Source: Antedon mediterranea (Eukaryota > Echinodermata > Crinoidea > Comatulida > Antedonidae). Taken from it: a DNA stretch of 64,000 nucleotides. The notes below the pieces were generated by a model, which was not told where the DNA came from, searched no databases, and saw nothing but the letters and a program-made list of their open reading frames with translations. Within the stretch, counting starts at the first letter, position 1. Every line of letters begins with the position of its first letter. Location of the stretch: NCBI RefSeq assembly GCF_964355755.1, contig NC_092670.1:9425201-9489200 (forward strand), in the 5' to 3' direction. The position numbers were made by a program, and so were the translations under genes. Positions 53,901 through 61,556 of this stretch are shown piece by piece.

Positions 53901-56900
53901 GTCAACAAGTTTCAAATTGGAAGAAATTTATAAAGAAAGAAATGATTTCAAATCTCTGGTGGATACAGACAGGCATTTTGATTGTCAGTAGATGAAAGTG
54001 ATTCGAATTCTACAACCATACACATAATTCTAATTATTAGTCCATGGAATTTTAACAGTCTTTTACGGCAGTTTGTTTTTCTAAACATTTATAATTAGAA
54101 ATTCTTAAACATGATATTCAATTTGAAGAAAATTAAATTTGTGAAAACAGTATATAAAACAAAAATAAAAAACTAATAAATCAGAATTTTGGAACGGATT
54201 TTGAGTTTATAGTGCATATGTTGAAAAAAATGATGGTGGCTATAGTACAGGGTTTTTTACTACAGTAAACAATTTTGCTTAGCAGTTGCAAAACCTAACA
54301 AGTTATTACAAAACCAATAGAATGATTTTCAGTTTAAAGACTTTCAGCACAAATTATAGATTTCACTTAAAAACCAAAATAAATTTAAAAACAAAAACAT
54401 GTTTTTTTTTCTTTTTTGATTCAATTTTTTAAAGTGAATATTTATTACTTGACATTAAAATATTTAACAAAATGGCCTACATATTATTTAATCTTCAGTT
54501 TTCATGTTTTTGGGGGACAATACATCTTTAATAATGCTGTTTGCAATTGTGCAAATTTTTCATTAGGAAAACGGTCACACAAAGAAAAATGTTCCTGACC
54601 AAATAGCACAGATCAGGCCCGTAGCCAGAATGCATCAGAGGGAGGTTTTCTTGACACCAAGTAATTTGCGGGGTCCAGGGGGCGAAGGCCCCTGGAAGCT
54701 TTGGCTCTCGGAGCAATTTCGGTTGTTTTAATAAGCTTACAGAGACATTTTTTACCTATTAAAATCTGAGTTATGCAGAGAAATTATATAGTACAGTATA
54801 TATGGAAGTTAGTAGTACTGATCAGGAAATACAGCTTTATTGTTGCAAAAAAGTATATTATATTAGGTCCTTTAATAATTTCTTATCCTATAAACATAAA
54901 AAACAAATAGTACCGTATATTTCGGTGTACAAGTCGCACCTGTGTATAAGACGCACCCATAACGGAGCCTGAAATATTAGTATTTTTTATGTAGTCGATG
55001 CATAAGACGCACTTATTTCTAGGCCGAAATTCAAACATTTTACAATCAAAACAATGGTATTTTAATAATAAAACAACGATATTTGAGACATATTTATTAG
55101 AATCAAATGATATAATTTTGTTTGATTGCCTTTATTACATGTAATCAGTCTCTACTTCAACTGAACGTTCAATGAAAAGGGAAATCCCCATATTGTTTCA
55201 GTTACAATGCACTGTGTGGGTAGGGCTAGCTTATGTCTATTTAAGTAACTTTAATTTCATATTATTTAAATATATACCTTCTTATTGTGTGTATGACCAT
55301 TATAAAATCAATCCAAATGATGTTCAGTTTTTTGGGCTGATAATGAACCAGGAATATCATGTTGGGTAGGCCTATATGAAAATCTTTCCTATTTCCATGC
55401 ATGCATTACAGCAATATGCTCCTTGCCTGGTGGCGAGCACTGTTGGCCATATACACTATGAGATTAAGGGAAGCTACTTAACACAATAACAACACACTCT
55501 TTTAGATATCACTTGACATACGAACTATTGCCTACATGATTATAAAATTATGTGATTGTTGACATAGAGATGTAATAAAAATAAACCACCGTGATCAAGG
55601 GAAATAGTTATTGTGTAATTAAAATGTGACACCACCGTAATTAATGGACTCTTCCATAAATGTGTTGCGCTGTGATGCTGCATGCTGCTAGAATACACAC
55701 CCGCGAGTTCAGAGAGTATTACTAGGCCTGGGTAGAATATCTAATGCGTACTGTAATATTAATTAATACAGTCAAGGATGACAATTTACCTTAACTAAAA
55801 ATTCAATAAACTTGTTACCACACTGTGGTTAGACAAGAGTAAGTAACTAGCTAGGCCTAAATTGCAGAGTAGTACACTATTTTTAATTAATTTAAGTATT
55901 AGTAGGTAATTAAATTAATTAGGGTAACATTTAGAGGTCAAATTTGCATGTCAAAAGTGCGTCTTATACACCGGCCGAAGCACGCGATTGGTCAGTCCAT
56001 TTTTCTGTCATATTTATAACCATCATCTCTCAACAATCTCTCGATCTCACGCTCAGCAGTGACTTTGACATCGGACAATCTGTATTTTCGATCGATTTAA
56101 ACATAGTCAATAGAAGTAAAATGATGATAATTAATTGCACGATTTTGGAAGTGGGGCCTTTGTTTTTCAAGGGGGGTTCGCTGGTAAAAGGGGGGTTCGC
56201 CCGAAACCCAAAAAACCCCCCTGGCTACGGGCCTGCAGATAGGTTTTTTAAAACATATAATACCTAAGCTAAATTAGAAAACTCATAAAATAAAATCTAA
56301 GAAAAGATTGAGTTAAAAAGTTTGTTTTTTCACACACAAATAAAGATAGGTTGCCTAGTGTGTTTTATTTACTACAAAACTGGTTTTTGTCATGAAAGAG
56401 TCTGAAGAAGCCACCTTTTAAGTGCGGCCTAGTTCTCACTCACTAACTACAATGTGTTCATTTTACAGTATCAAATATCTTATTGCACTTAGTTGAAAAA
56501 TGAATAAATAAAAAAATAAAACAACGATAACTACTCTTTCTGGATGACAGGATCCGCTATGTTACGGGTGTGATAGGCTGGAAACGGGTTTAGGGTTCGT
56601 CGATTTGCTCATTGTTGGCACATCAACAGACGGAAAGTACACAAGTAATGTAATATTGCCCTTGACCTTGACGACACCCAATCTCAATGCGTTCTGCAGG
56701 CAACAATCGCTGAACTTGATTGCATGTCGGTAATCGTGTGAATCAGTAGGCAATTTTAGTCGCTTGGCTGAGCAACAACGACTTATCTGCGTACCAAGCG
56801 TGTACTCTGTTTACACGTTCATACCGGTACATACCACAAGGCCAAGAATCAAAGGGATTTATTGTGGGTTTATTCTACAGGTATTTTACAACATAAACAT

Positions 56901-59900
56901 ATCTGAACAACTAGGATCTTAACAAAAAAGATTGCTAAGGGCAAAAACAAGCGGGATAATCATTTCTTTAAAAGGTAATAACCGAACAATTACTGAAAAA
57001 TCTTTTATCAGAAGAGAATCAATAAACTTCAAATTAAAATGAAATACAATATCTTAGTCAGCATATGGTATATACTCAATATCATTTACTAATTAATACT
57101 AACCAAAATGCTTATAATAATTGTTTACCAAAACCTGTCTAAATTATGTAGTTCCTTAAATTGACCTTTTCCAATAAACTCCTCTACAACAAATTGATAC
57201 TGATTTAATATAATAATCTAAATTTAAAGAAAAGTATAAAATATTTCAAACAATAAAATACAATCCATTTTTTCTCAAAATCAATAATGTCATAATTAAT
57301 ATGCAAATATTGAATCGGTTATCAGTATTCCTGATGATGATCAAATAAAGATCGAAACGTTGAATCATTATTTGGAGTCAATTTTATACTATGTTATTTA
57401 AACAAATGTTGATGTAATCAAAATTTTTGGAGATGCCAATGTGCTGTAGCAACAAAGATGGAAATAGTAGCAACAACATAAAAGTAGCAGCTACATAAGT
57501 GGAAGTATCAACAAGAAAAGCAGAAGTAGTACTAGTAGTAGTAATAAAAAAAAGGAAGTAGAAGCAACAATAGTGGAGGTAGCAAAAAGAACAGTGGAAG
57601 TAGCAAAGAATGTGGAATTAACATCAACAGTGGAAATAACAGATACAAACACTGGAAGAATGGTAGCAGTACCACTTAGTGGAAGTGTCACCAACACTAG
57701 TATAAGTGTTATTGACAAGAATCCAATAGCAACAAAAGTGTAGGTCAACTACAGTAGAAGTAGCATCCACAACAGTGGATGTAGAAGCAAAAACAGTGGA
57801 ACAGCCACACAAAGAATGGAAGCAACAGCAATAGCAAAACTAAGTCATCAACAGTGGAAGTGGAATTAACATGTAGCATCAATTCTAGTAAAAGTAGTAG
57901 CAACAGCAGAAGTACAGTACTAATTAAAACATTGAATGCAAAGCCAATCAAAGTGAATAAGGTAGCAACAAAACTAGAAGTAGTACTAAAACATTAAAAA
58001 TAGCAAAAACAACATTGGAAGTACAGTGGAAGTTAGTACTGTACAATTATTACCAAAATCAGTGATATAGCAAGAATAGAAGAAAGCATGATTGATAGTA
58101 GAAAAAGAAACCAGTTAACTGCAAAATTAAGGGCAATCAACCCATTTAAAAAATATGACCTACAATCAAGTACACAAGTAAAGAAATTAGAGCAACAACA
58201 AATATTGATCTAGATAGGACAACCTTGAGATATTTTAATTATATTACTGTTATTATAACCTGAACTACTGGTTAATTGTTGTACACAGATAAATAAAAGA
58301 TTTGCAACCTATTTAACCTTTTAGTCATATCGGAAAAGTTTAGTTTTGCTTGGATGCTTCAATTTTATAGAAGAAATATTAGCAAATGTCAAAATTATTT
58401 TTTTTTTTTTATGTGGGAAATATTGATTTATAAATACTAGTGCTTAGCAACAAACTTAACAGTTATTATTTTTAGATATGATTATATTGTTATTCAGAAA
58501 GAAGAATATTTGTATGAATAAAATCAGGTCAATGATGATGCTAATTATTTTTCTTTTGTGACATAAACCATTTTATTGTATTCTTTCCCTAACATTATAT
58601 CAATACAATTGAATCAGTAATATTTATTAATTCTAACCTATTCGTCCTCATATTTAAATTTTTTTTCTTCTCCTTGATTTTAATTAAATTCTCTTTCATT
58701 TTATTTTCTTCGTATTTTCTCCTTTTCCATACAGTTTATCCGGTAGAAATATTATTGTATAAAAGCAAAATGAATTATGGTAATCTACACATAATGTAGT
58801 AAATGTATGACATAGGCCTAAATTCAAAACAAAAGTACAACTGCACTTTAAAGGAAATCAATTGGTGGTCTTCAAAATGTAACACAAAGATTGATGTGTC
58901 TGAAGTACGTCTGATCAATACGTCAGGCAGTAACCATTAAAACAACTTCTATAGATGTTATTAATAGAATCTTATATCATAATGCTATAAAGCATGGTTG
59001 TTCTTTATTCTGAAACCATGAATTGGATTGAATTTATACTTTTCTTTTACAGATCCAGAGAGTTAGAAAAAAGTTTCTTTCTTGGTTTCCATACAAAAAA
59101 TGTTATCAATGGGAATCCCACAAACACCAGGAATCAAACACACATCAGGAATTATTCATCAGTTATTTGGAAATCTCATAATCAATCCCACAATCATTGG
59201 GAATCCCACAATCATTGGAAACCAAACATTCATTGGAAATTCTACATCAGGAATCACACATAAATAGTTTTATAGTCTGATAGCCTAGATCATAGCCAGA
59301 AGAAGGATCGTCATTTTCAGTTCATCCACTTGGAAATCCATGGTATAGTCCCACCTCCAAAGTTCTAGCACATTTCACGTACAAGGGAGGTGGGCTTAAA
59401 ATATCCGCATCAGTACGGTATATAAATATAAATGATTTGTTTGATTTCTAGTGGCATCATATCTTACCTCCACAAGATGATTATCAGGACCATACAGCTC
59501 CTTGTCGAGTTCAATGACAAGACTCTTGAAAAAAGATGAAAACTTCCTCTTTTGCTTTGAATCATACTTTGGTCCACTAGCCTGTTTACAATTATTAGTC
59601 AAAATAAATTCAAACAAAAATTTAATTTATTTTGCATTCATATGAGTGAATTAAATAAAGGTAAAAAAAATAACAAGCAAGGTGGTCTAACAACAGGACA
59701 CTGAGCTCGGCTTGCTAAGATAGGAACTCGGAACAGTCCTTTGATCTTATGTCTGGCTGCGACAAATACCAACAGCACTGTATTATGGAGATGTGTCGCA
59801 GTCACCCTTTGATATCCGGAGCTAAGAATCCTGTTGTTAGATTGCCTTGGTTGAAGGAAATAATAATAACAAACTTTAAGAAACAAATTTATCCTTGACA

Positions 59901-60209
59901 ATCACAACATAATATCCTCGGTTAACGGCCAAAAAAAATGAAGATGAGACCGAGGTAAAATCCTTAAAAGATGGAACTTATTAATTATAAGTTGATATTA
60001 AAATAACATAAACCTATAGATATTAAATATATACAATACAACATAAATAGTTTAGGATATAATACAGAAAAAATATTATTTACATCATCAAGTAAGCGCC
60101 CTTCAACTCGAAGTTCCCATGATGCAACAGCACCTTCTTCTTCCTCACCGACATCTGGTTTTCCGGGGTAAAACGTGTTGGAGATGAAAACACGCAACTT
60201 CCTTTTTTG
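15564..60209 (-). CDS. SMARCD1: SMARCD/BAF60 subunit of SWI/SNF complex, C-terminal 338 residues (8 exons; 5' end beyond right edge)
   Basis: Eight minus-strand exons: 60084-60209, 59468-59581, 35852-35953, 25229-25390, 21393-21545, 20629-20709, 19452-19574 and 15564-15719. They join in frame to 338 residues, closely matching vertebrate SMARCD1/3 from the KQKRKLRIFISNTF segment to the stop. BAF60 proteins are core nuclear subunits of BAF/PBAF remodellers that bridge the complex to transcription factors. The SWIB/MDM2 domain is complete, encoded by exons 25229 and 21393; the C-terminal part has the TINQLK, FARDPQ and [13 protein letters not shown] motifs. All introns are phase 0. The N-terminal exons were not found up to base 64000. 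Invertebrates generally have one BAF60 gene, so the paralog number is not meaningful. Confidence 0.95.
15720..19140. other. SMARCD intron, no recognisable elements
   Basis: AT-rich intron of mostly unique-looking sequence. Open frames at 16831-17013 and 18137-18336 are short, lack splice context and resemble nothing I know. A locally distinct GC-richer patch (19140-19420, repeated GGGCCTGGGCC and AGCGGCCAA words) may be an old transposon end but lacks clear boundaries. Confidence 0.45.
19452..19574 (-). CDS. SMARCD1: SMARCD exon (coiled-coil and FARDPQ segment)
   Basis: 41 codons between TTTAG| and |GTACAT. Encodes [20 protein letters not shown] followed by [21 protein letters not shown]. 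Confidence 0.95.
19606..19768. mobile_element. MITE family A copy
   Basis: Ends AAGCTCTGTCTACACTATCA and GATAGTGTAGACAGATCTT. The interior is palindromic (GTGATGTGCCCA... and TGGGCACATCAC). It sits about 30 bp upstream of a SMARCD exon acceptor. Confidence 0.85.
20131..20539 (-). mobile_element. 5S rRNA-derived SINE, longer copy
   Basis: On the minus strand the first ~116 bp (20537 to 20422) resemble 5S rRNA: GCATACTGCG-like start, GAAGTTAAGCAACGTTGG (box A region) and GGATGGGAGACCGTC (box C). The body continues for about 290 bp of unrelated sequence and ends GGGCCTAATCCAAATTTCCT. This is the organisation of SINE3-type elements, which use an internal 5S-like pol III promoter. It is too diverged and embedded in too long a unit to be a functional 5S gene. 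A second copy is at 45408. Confidence 0.85.
20629..20709 (-). CDS. SMARCD1: SMARCD exon ([19 protein letters not shown])
   Basis: 27 codons between TTTCAG| and donor |GTTTTT. The donor is weak (GTTTTT rather than GTAAGT), but the frame and the family match on both sides support it. Confidence 0.92.
20892..20922. repeat. (TA)n microsatellite
   Basis: About 15 perfect AT dinucleotides in a SMARCD intron. Confidence 0.95.
21393..21545 (-). CDS. SMARCD1: SMARCD exon (end of SWIB domain)
   Basis: 51 codons between CATAG| and |GTATGA. Encodes [20 protein letters not shown], then [12 protein letters not shown], and [14 protein letters not shown] at the 3' end. Confidence 0.96.
21546..22585. other. 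SMARCD intron stretch without recognised elements
   Basis: AT-rich, with short chance open frames only. I see no exon, RNA gene or bounded mobile element. Confidence 0.45.
22586..22765. repeat. 18-bp minisatellite (GGGGTAACTGGATCACAA)
   Basis: About ten imperfect units of GGGGTAACTGGATCACAA and variants. The plus-strand frame reads as collagen-like Gly-x-x triplets ([14 protein letters not shown]), a coincidence of the unit length; it soon falls into another register and has no gene context. Confidence 0.88.
22900..23535. repeat. Degenerate ~130-170-bp tandem repeat (GGGCGTGGCTTCACAATC)
   Basis: At least four diverged units carry GGGCGTGGCT (about 23023, 23153, 23300, and GGGTGTGGCT near 23446), each with a following TTTGGTCAGTCTAGACAAAA-like word and a TTTAGGTCAA-like word. 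Non-coding. Confidence 0.75.
23536..25228. other. SMARCD intron, mostly low-complexity
   Basis: T-rich and A-rich intron. A somewhat less AT-rich patch at 24240-24620 is unexplained. No splice-bounded coding segment was recognised. Confidence 0.4.
25229..25390 (-). CDS. SMARCD1: SMARCD exon (first part of SWIB domain)
   Basis: 54 codons between TTACAG| and |GTAAGG. Encodes [40 protein letters not shown] and CDMYFKQ, the SWIB/MDM2 fold. Confidence 0.96.
25541..25681. mobile_element. MITE family C copy (AAGCTTGGTTCCCAC ends)
   Basis: Shares AAGCTTGGTTCCCAC, AGTGATTTGACCAATCACAA and GGATTATTCGAACAGT with the copy at 40855 on the other strand. Its right end (AGCCAAGCT) is decayed. No frame of its own. 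Confidence 0.75.
25831..26003. mobile_element. MITE family B copy
   Basis: GAAGATGTATTGTAC at the left and GGGGACAATACATCTTTAA at the right, with the family interior TTTTTTTCAGGTAAATACAT and AATGGCATATTCAACAAAAA. Confidence 0.75.
26004..28437. other. SMARCD intron, mostly unremarkable
   Basis: AT-rich. 26570-26720 resembles family B in reverse (AATATGCCATTTTACTGTCACATAAT region). 26170-26350 is GC-richer and unexplained. A short TGTGATATATCAATTTG duplication lies near 28230. No exon seen. Confidence 0.4.
28438..29600. repeat. 1.15-kb polypurine minisatellite (GAGAAGAAAGAGTGTGGCA)
   Basis: The plus strand is almost pure purine with regular T/C interruptions, made of imperfect 19-27-bp units based on GAGAAGAAAGAGTGTGGCA and GAAATAGTATGTGAGGGA. 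The minus strand gives overlapping open frames up to 403 codons of Ser/Leu/Phe/His repeats in two registers, which marks them as repeat artefacts. Part of it (28810-29090) has a higher-order period of about 80 bp. Confidence 0.95.
29601..30494. other. SMARCD intron between the minisatellite and LINE
   Basis: AT-rich. A GC-richer segment (29940-30140) with CCTGATTACTCCTGCGGACA is not recognised. No exon or RNA gene seen. Confidence 0.4.
30495..31888 (-). mobile_element. 5'-truncated LINE with reverse-transcriptase frame
   Basis: The minus-strand frame runs from about 31888 ([16 protein letters not shown]) through [15 protein letters not shown] (RT motif A) and FYADDTQIY (catalytic YADD, 31415-31426) to [17 protein letters not shown] and WNSLP, a C-terminal signature of CR1/L2-type elements. 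It stops near 30569. Only one in-frame TGA (31583-31585, after QSYLT) interrupts about 440 codons. The endonuclease domain is missing. The 3' end has GCGCTATATAAGTTTTCATT and an ATT-repeat tail (about 30495-30520). The insertion abuts a family B MITE at 31889. Confidence 0.92.
31889..32116. mobile_element. MITE family B copy, adjoining LINE 5' end
   Basis: Interior ATTGCAGTTTTTTCAGGTAA and AATGGCATATTTAACAAAAA, right end GGGGACAATATATCTTTAAA. The left end (ATTATTGTACCATTTGAAA) is decayed and meets the truncated LINE. Confidence 0.7.
32117..33887. other. SMARCD intron
   Basis: Mostly AT-rich with no recognised exon. 33290-33350 has a G-run (GGGGGTGGGGGGGGGGGG) inside a GC-rich patch. Confidence 0.4.
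33888..34028. repeat. ~16-bp minisatellite (ATCATGCATAGTG)
   Basis: About nine imperfect units of GATCATACATAGT and variants. Confidence 0.85.
34147..34172. repeat. Perfect 12-bp hairpin
   Basis: CGGGAAGAATTT at 34147-34158, loop TG, then the exact complement AAATTCTTCCCG at 34161-34172. No promoter or terminator context supports a function. Confidence 0.8.
34345..34515. repeat. ~31-bp minisatellite (GGCTAGGTAGAAGGTTTTAA)
   Basis: Five or so units of AATAAGCTGGGCTAGGTA + GAAGGTTTTAA, decaying toward the left. Confidence 0.85.
34516..35329. other. SMARCD intron
   Basis: AT-rich sequence with no recognised feature. Confidence 0.45.
35330..35829. repeat. 15-bp minisatellite (AATAATTCCCATGG) beside a SMARCD exon
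   Basis: About 33 units of GGAATAATTCCCAWG and variants over 500 bp, ending 20 bp from the splice donor of the 35852-35953 exon. Because the unit is a multiple of three, the minus strand stays open and encodes repeated [12 protein letters not shown] peptides; this has no start or splice support and is a repeat artefact. Confidence 0.95.
35852..35953 (-). CDS. SMARCD1: SMARCD exon ([13 protein letters not shown] segment)
   Basis: 34 codons between TTTAG| and |GTAAAA. Encodes [20 protein letters not shown] and [13 protein letters not shown], leading into the SWIB domain. A 15-bp minisatellite starts about 20 bp beyond its donor. Confidence 0.95.
36029..36260. repeat. 122-bp tandem duplication
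   Basis: AGCAAAGAGGCAGTAATGAA occurs at 36029 and 36151, each followed by ATATTATATGGCTATTTGG and AATCCTCTGAAACGAAGAAT. The first unit has an extra short TTTGGATATTTGG duplication. Confidence 0.85.
36261..37389. other. Large SMARCD intron, first part
   Basis: AT-rich with no recognised exon, RNA gene or bounded element. Confidence 0.45.
37390..37511. mobile_element. MITE family A copy, TA duplication
   Basis: The right end TTTGATAGTGTAGACAGAGC is intact and the left end decayed (AAGCTGTCTGCTAAACTATT). TA flanks both sides (37388-37389, 37512-37513). Confidence 0.75.
38075..40390. mobile_element. 2.3-kb element with ~190-bp terminal inverted repeats
   Basis: Starts TTAAAGGGAAGGTCAA (38075-38090) and ends with its exact complement (40375-40390). 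The inner arms also correspond: GAAAATCGCCATGTTGAGC..GACGTATGATACGTCC on the left and GGACGTATCTGACGTCAT..AAGATGGCGATTTTC on the right. The middle of the arms has diverged. A clear target duplication was not found. The interior encodes a Cys-rich fragment (separate entry) but no transposase I can recognise. Confidence 0.8.
38774..38965 (+). pseudogene. P2X7-C-terminus-like Cys-rich fragment inside the element
   Basis: The frame from ATG 38774 reads [11 protein letters not shown], then ECICCKELE. Its C-x-C-x-x-C and C-x-CC spacing matches the zinc-binding domain at the C-terminus of P2X7 receptors, which also occurs alone in many cnidarian and deuterostome proteins. The frame stops at TGA (about 38911), but a second frame just after it reads [18 protein letters not shown], the expected continuation, so either a small intron (GTAACC...TGTACAG) or a frameshift separates them. 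About 60 residues remain. The rest of a P2X receptor (channel part) is absent. Association with transposons is inference. Confidence 0.6.
40391..40854. other. SMARCD intron
   Basis: No recognised feature. Confidence 0.45.
40855..41012. mobile_element. MITE family C copy, complete
   Basis: Ends AAGCATGGTTCCCACTAGA and TCTAGTGGGAACCAAGCTT form a near-perfect 19-bp inverted repeat. The interior (GTTGACCAATGACAAACCAC, TTGTGATTGGTCAAATCACT) matches the copy at 25541. No coding sequence. Confidence 0.85.
41191..41379. repeat. Nine perfect 21-bp repeats (GCTACACTAGTCACTATAAA A)
   Basis: The 21-bp unit repeats nine times without visible substitution. Both strands stay open through it because 21 is a multiple of three; the encoded HYKSYTS repeats have no gene context. 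Confidence 0.97.
41380..44810. other. Large SMARCD intron
   Basis: AT-rich. 42360-43080 is purine-skewed and degenerate-repetitive (GACAAA, GGGTGA, AACATGGG words), giving an 84-codon plus frame (42829-43083) that I do not recognise. No other feature. Confidence 0.4.
44811..44876 (+). mobile_element. LINE 3'-end remnant with ATT tail
   Basis: CAAGCGCCTTGAGCACTTTG .. CGCTCTATAAATCTTATTAT and an ATT-repeat tail. The order GCGC-TGAGC-CGCTATAA-(ATT)n is the same as at the 3' end of the LINE at 30495, so it is probably a short 5'-truncated relative. Confidence 0.65.
45408..45703 (-). mobile_element. 5S rRNA-derived SINE, shorter copy
   Basis: Same ends and 5S-like head (about 45590-45703 on the minus strand) as the copy at 20131, but about 106 bp of the body is missing between CTACCA and CAATGAGAG. 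Box C-like GGATGGGAGACCGTC is intact. Confidence 0.85.
46762..46833 (+). pseudogene. tRNA-like sequence (pseudo-tRNA or SINE head)
   Basis: Box A-like TGGTCTAATGGTTAGGA and box B-like GGGTTTGAATCTC lie at tRNA spacing, with an anticodon stem TCTGC/GTAGA and loop ATATCAA. The acceptor stem does not pair well and the T stem has mismatches, so a working tRNA is unlikely. Confidence 0.45.
46834..49430. other. Large SMARCD intron
   Basis: AT-rich, no recognised exon. Frames at 47387 and 49003 are Lys/Ile-rich or aromatic-rich chance frames without splice or start context. Confidence 0.4.
49431..50000. repeat. Degenerate repeat (GTTTTCCATGGATTGTAAAC)
   Basis: About a dozen diverged units with TTTTCCATGGAT and TTGTAAAC words at irregular 40-70-bp spacing. 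Confidence 0.8.
50001..54329. other. Large SMARCD intron
   Basis: AT-rich, mostly without structure. A 125-codon plus frame (53076-53453; [20 protein letters not shown] start) is the longest non-repetitive frame here, but resembles no family I know and lacks supporting signals; I leave it as unproven. Confidence 0.4.
54330..54533. mobile_element. MITE family B partial copy
   Basis: The right end GGGGGACAATACATCTTTAA and inner words (TTTTAAAGTGAATATTTATT, AAAATATTTAACAAAATGGC) match the family; the left end is unclear. Confidence 0.6.
54614..56235. mobile_element. hAT-like element (CAGGCCCGTAGCCAG ends), with nested insertion
   Basis: Inverted ends CAGGCCCGTAGCCAG (54614) and CTGGCTACGGGCCTG (to 56235), flanked by the direct repeat CAGAT (54609-54613 and 56236-56240). 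The near end holds GGGGTCCAGGGGGCGAAGGC and the far end AAGGGGGGTTCGCCCGAAAC, typical of a common G/C-rich repeat of marine invertebrates. CAG-type ends and a 5-bp duplication fit hAT elements with short duplications. No transposase frame remains. Confidence 0.8.
54911..55980. mobile_element. Nested element with TATAAGACGCAC ends
   Basis: The left end TACCGTATATTTCGGTGTAC followed by AAGTCGCACCTGTGTATAAG; the right end GTGCGTCTTATACACCGGCC in opposite orientation. The ~1-kb interior has no recognised coding sequence. It interrupts the hAT-like element, so it inserted later. Confidence 0.65.
56241..57430. other. SMARCD intron with an unexplained GC-richer island
   Basis: 56530-56830 is less AT-rich and less repetitive than its surroundings. 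The minus strand has an open frame (56562-56753, ending [16 protein letters not shown]) that I do not recognise. The rest is plain AT-rich sequence. Confidence 0.4.
57431..58090. repeat. Degenerate AGTAGCAACA/AACAGTGGAAG repeat
   Basis: Imperfect units of GTAGCAACAACAGTGGAA with mixed triplet content across 650 bp. Minus-strand frames of Val/Leu/Ser/Thr repeats are artefacts. Confidence 0.85.
59100..59265. repeat. Degenerate GGAATCCCACAATCATT repeat
   Basis: Units such as GGGAATCCCACAATCATT and GGAAACCAAACATTCATT, about 18 bp, in the SMARCD large intron, some 200 bp from an exon. Confidence 0.75.
59468..59581 (-). CDS. SMARCD1: SMARCD exon ([16 protein letters not shown] segment)
   Basis: 38 codons between AAACAG| and |GTAAGA. 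Encodes [20 protein letters not shown] followed by [13 protein letters not shown], nearly identical to vertebrate BAF60. Confidence 0.95.
60084..60209 (-). CDS. SMARCD1: SMARCD exon (RVFISNTF segment)
   Basis: 42 codons between TTTCAG| and |GTAAAT. Encodes [20 protein letters not shown], an acidic GEEEEG loop and [15 protein letters not shown], matching the start of the conserved BAF60 core. Confidence 0.93.
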
Positions 60210-60433
60210 CTGAAAATAAAAAAATGATCAAGATGTAGACAACAACAAAAAATTCATTTCAGACAAATACCACATTCAGTTCTGCATTTAATATACAATT
60301 TTTGTTTACAATTTACTTTTGGACTCCACATAATGTTTTCGTATTGGCTAGTCCATTTTTTCAACAGAAATTGTCATACATGATCGCTTTAATTTTTACA
60401 CACAATTTTACAACAATATTATGTGTTAAAACT

Positions 60434-60595
60434 ATTGATGGCCAGTAACATTGAATTCGGGCCAGTATGAAAACCGATTCACTGGCCGGATGGGATAGTT
60501 AAAAATAACCTAAATTATTGATGGCCAGTAACATTGAATTCGGGCCAGTATGAAAACCGATTCAGTGGCCGGATGGGATAGTTAAAAATAACCTT
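60434..60595. repeat. 103-bp direct duplication, second copy 3'-truncated
   Basis: ATTGATGGCCAGTAACATTG starts at 60434 and again at 60537; about 58 bp of the second copy match with one substitution (CTGGCC/GTGGCC context), then continue to the GGATAGTTAAAAATAACC end. Confidence 0.8.
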
Positions 60596-61066
60596 AACGA
60601 CGACCCTTGATATATATATATATGTTTGACAGATCTAACATAAACACTTCAATAAATGTTAAAACGAGATAAGCATTAACATGCGTGTATTACATGGACT
60701 GTTTGCTTATAATTTACTTATAGTTTCCTTGACGTAGGTTGTACCTTTCAAGTTTATTTCAATAACCGGGGCCGCAATACACTAAGGTACTTGTGCAACC
60801 TACTATTAAGTCAAAATAACTTTATTTTCTAATTCGCATGATAATAAATTGAAAGAAGAAACTGTCTAATTTATTGCTATAAATAATGTAAAACATGTAA
60901 TTTGACTGTTAATTTCCAAATTCATTTTTAAATAAATATTTGTTAAAGTATTAACATTTAATATATTAATATATTACATAGCCTATGTAAATACGCGAAC
61001 GCGATTGGTTGAAACTGCATCACATGACTACCGCTGCGAGGATCGTAAATCGTATATATCCTTGAG

Positions 61067-61170
61067 AACGATGATATTGACTGTGTAATTTTCGCGTAAT
61101 TATCGTGTCCCCTGTCATTAAACATAAACATTCTCGAGTTCGATGATATTGACTGTGTAATTTTCGTGTG
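61067..61170. repeat. Short direct repeat (CGATGATATTGACTGTGTAA)
   Basis: The segment GATGATATTGACTGTGTAATTTTCG occurs twice about 73 bp apart, each preceded by a GAGAACG/GAGTTCG word. Confidence 0.75.
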
Positions 61171-61391
61171 GCAACACTCGCGTTTGCCGATAAATAAACA
61201 AAAGTCATCTACTCGATTCAACCGCTGCACCACGGAAGTTGCTTGAAGAAATTAATCTTCTAAACGATTTAAGCTATGCATACATAGCGCCCTCATTTGT
61301 TATTAGTCCACCCTAAATGTGATGAAACACAGTTTGTGATTGGTCAATACTCACGGTAGTAACCTAGTAACTAGTACGCGCTGAACATCCG

Positions 61392-61556
61392 GTGATTCGG
61401 CTCCTCGAAGAGAAGAAGACGAATTGTTTATTCGGCCTACCTGATTATAATATTATTATTAATAGGCTTATTGATGGAAACGACCTAGGCCTAAGTGAAT
61501 ATTTTATTGCCAAGGAATCATTAATTAGTAATTATCTGTATATTTTTCTTCGCAAG
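61392..61556 (+). other. Possible 5' exon of an unknown plus-strand transcript
   Basis: The frame from ATG-less GATTCGGCTCCTC runs 55 codons (RLLEEKKTNCLFGLPDYNII..) to CGCAAG|GTAAGG, a good donor. Just upstream is a CCAAT-type GATTGGTCAATA (61340) in a locally CpG-richer patch. This could be a promoter and first exon on the strand opposite to SMARCD, but I recognise no protein and see no second exon. Confidence 0.2.

Noticed and set aside
57491-57951. Val/Leu/Thr-rich minus-strand frames resembling membrane proteins
   Set aside because: Translation of a degenerate AGTAGCAACA repeat.
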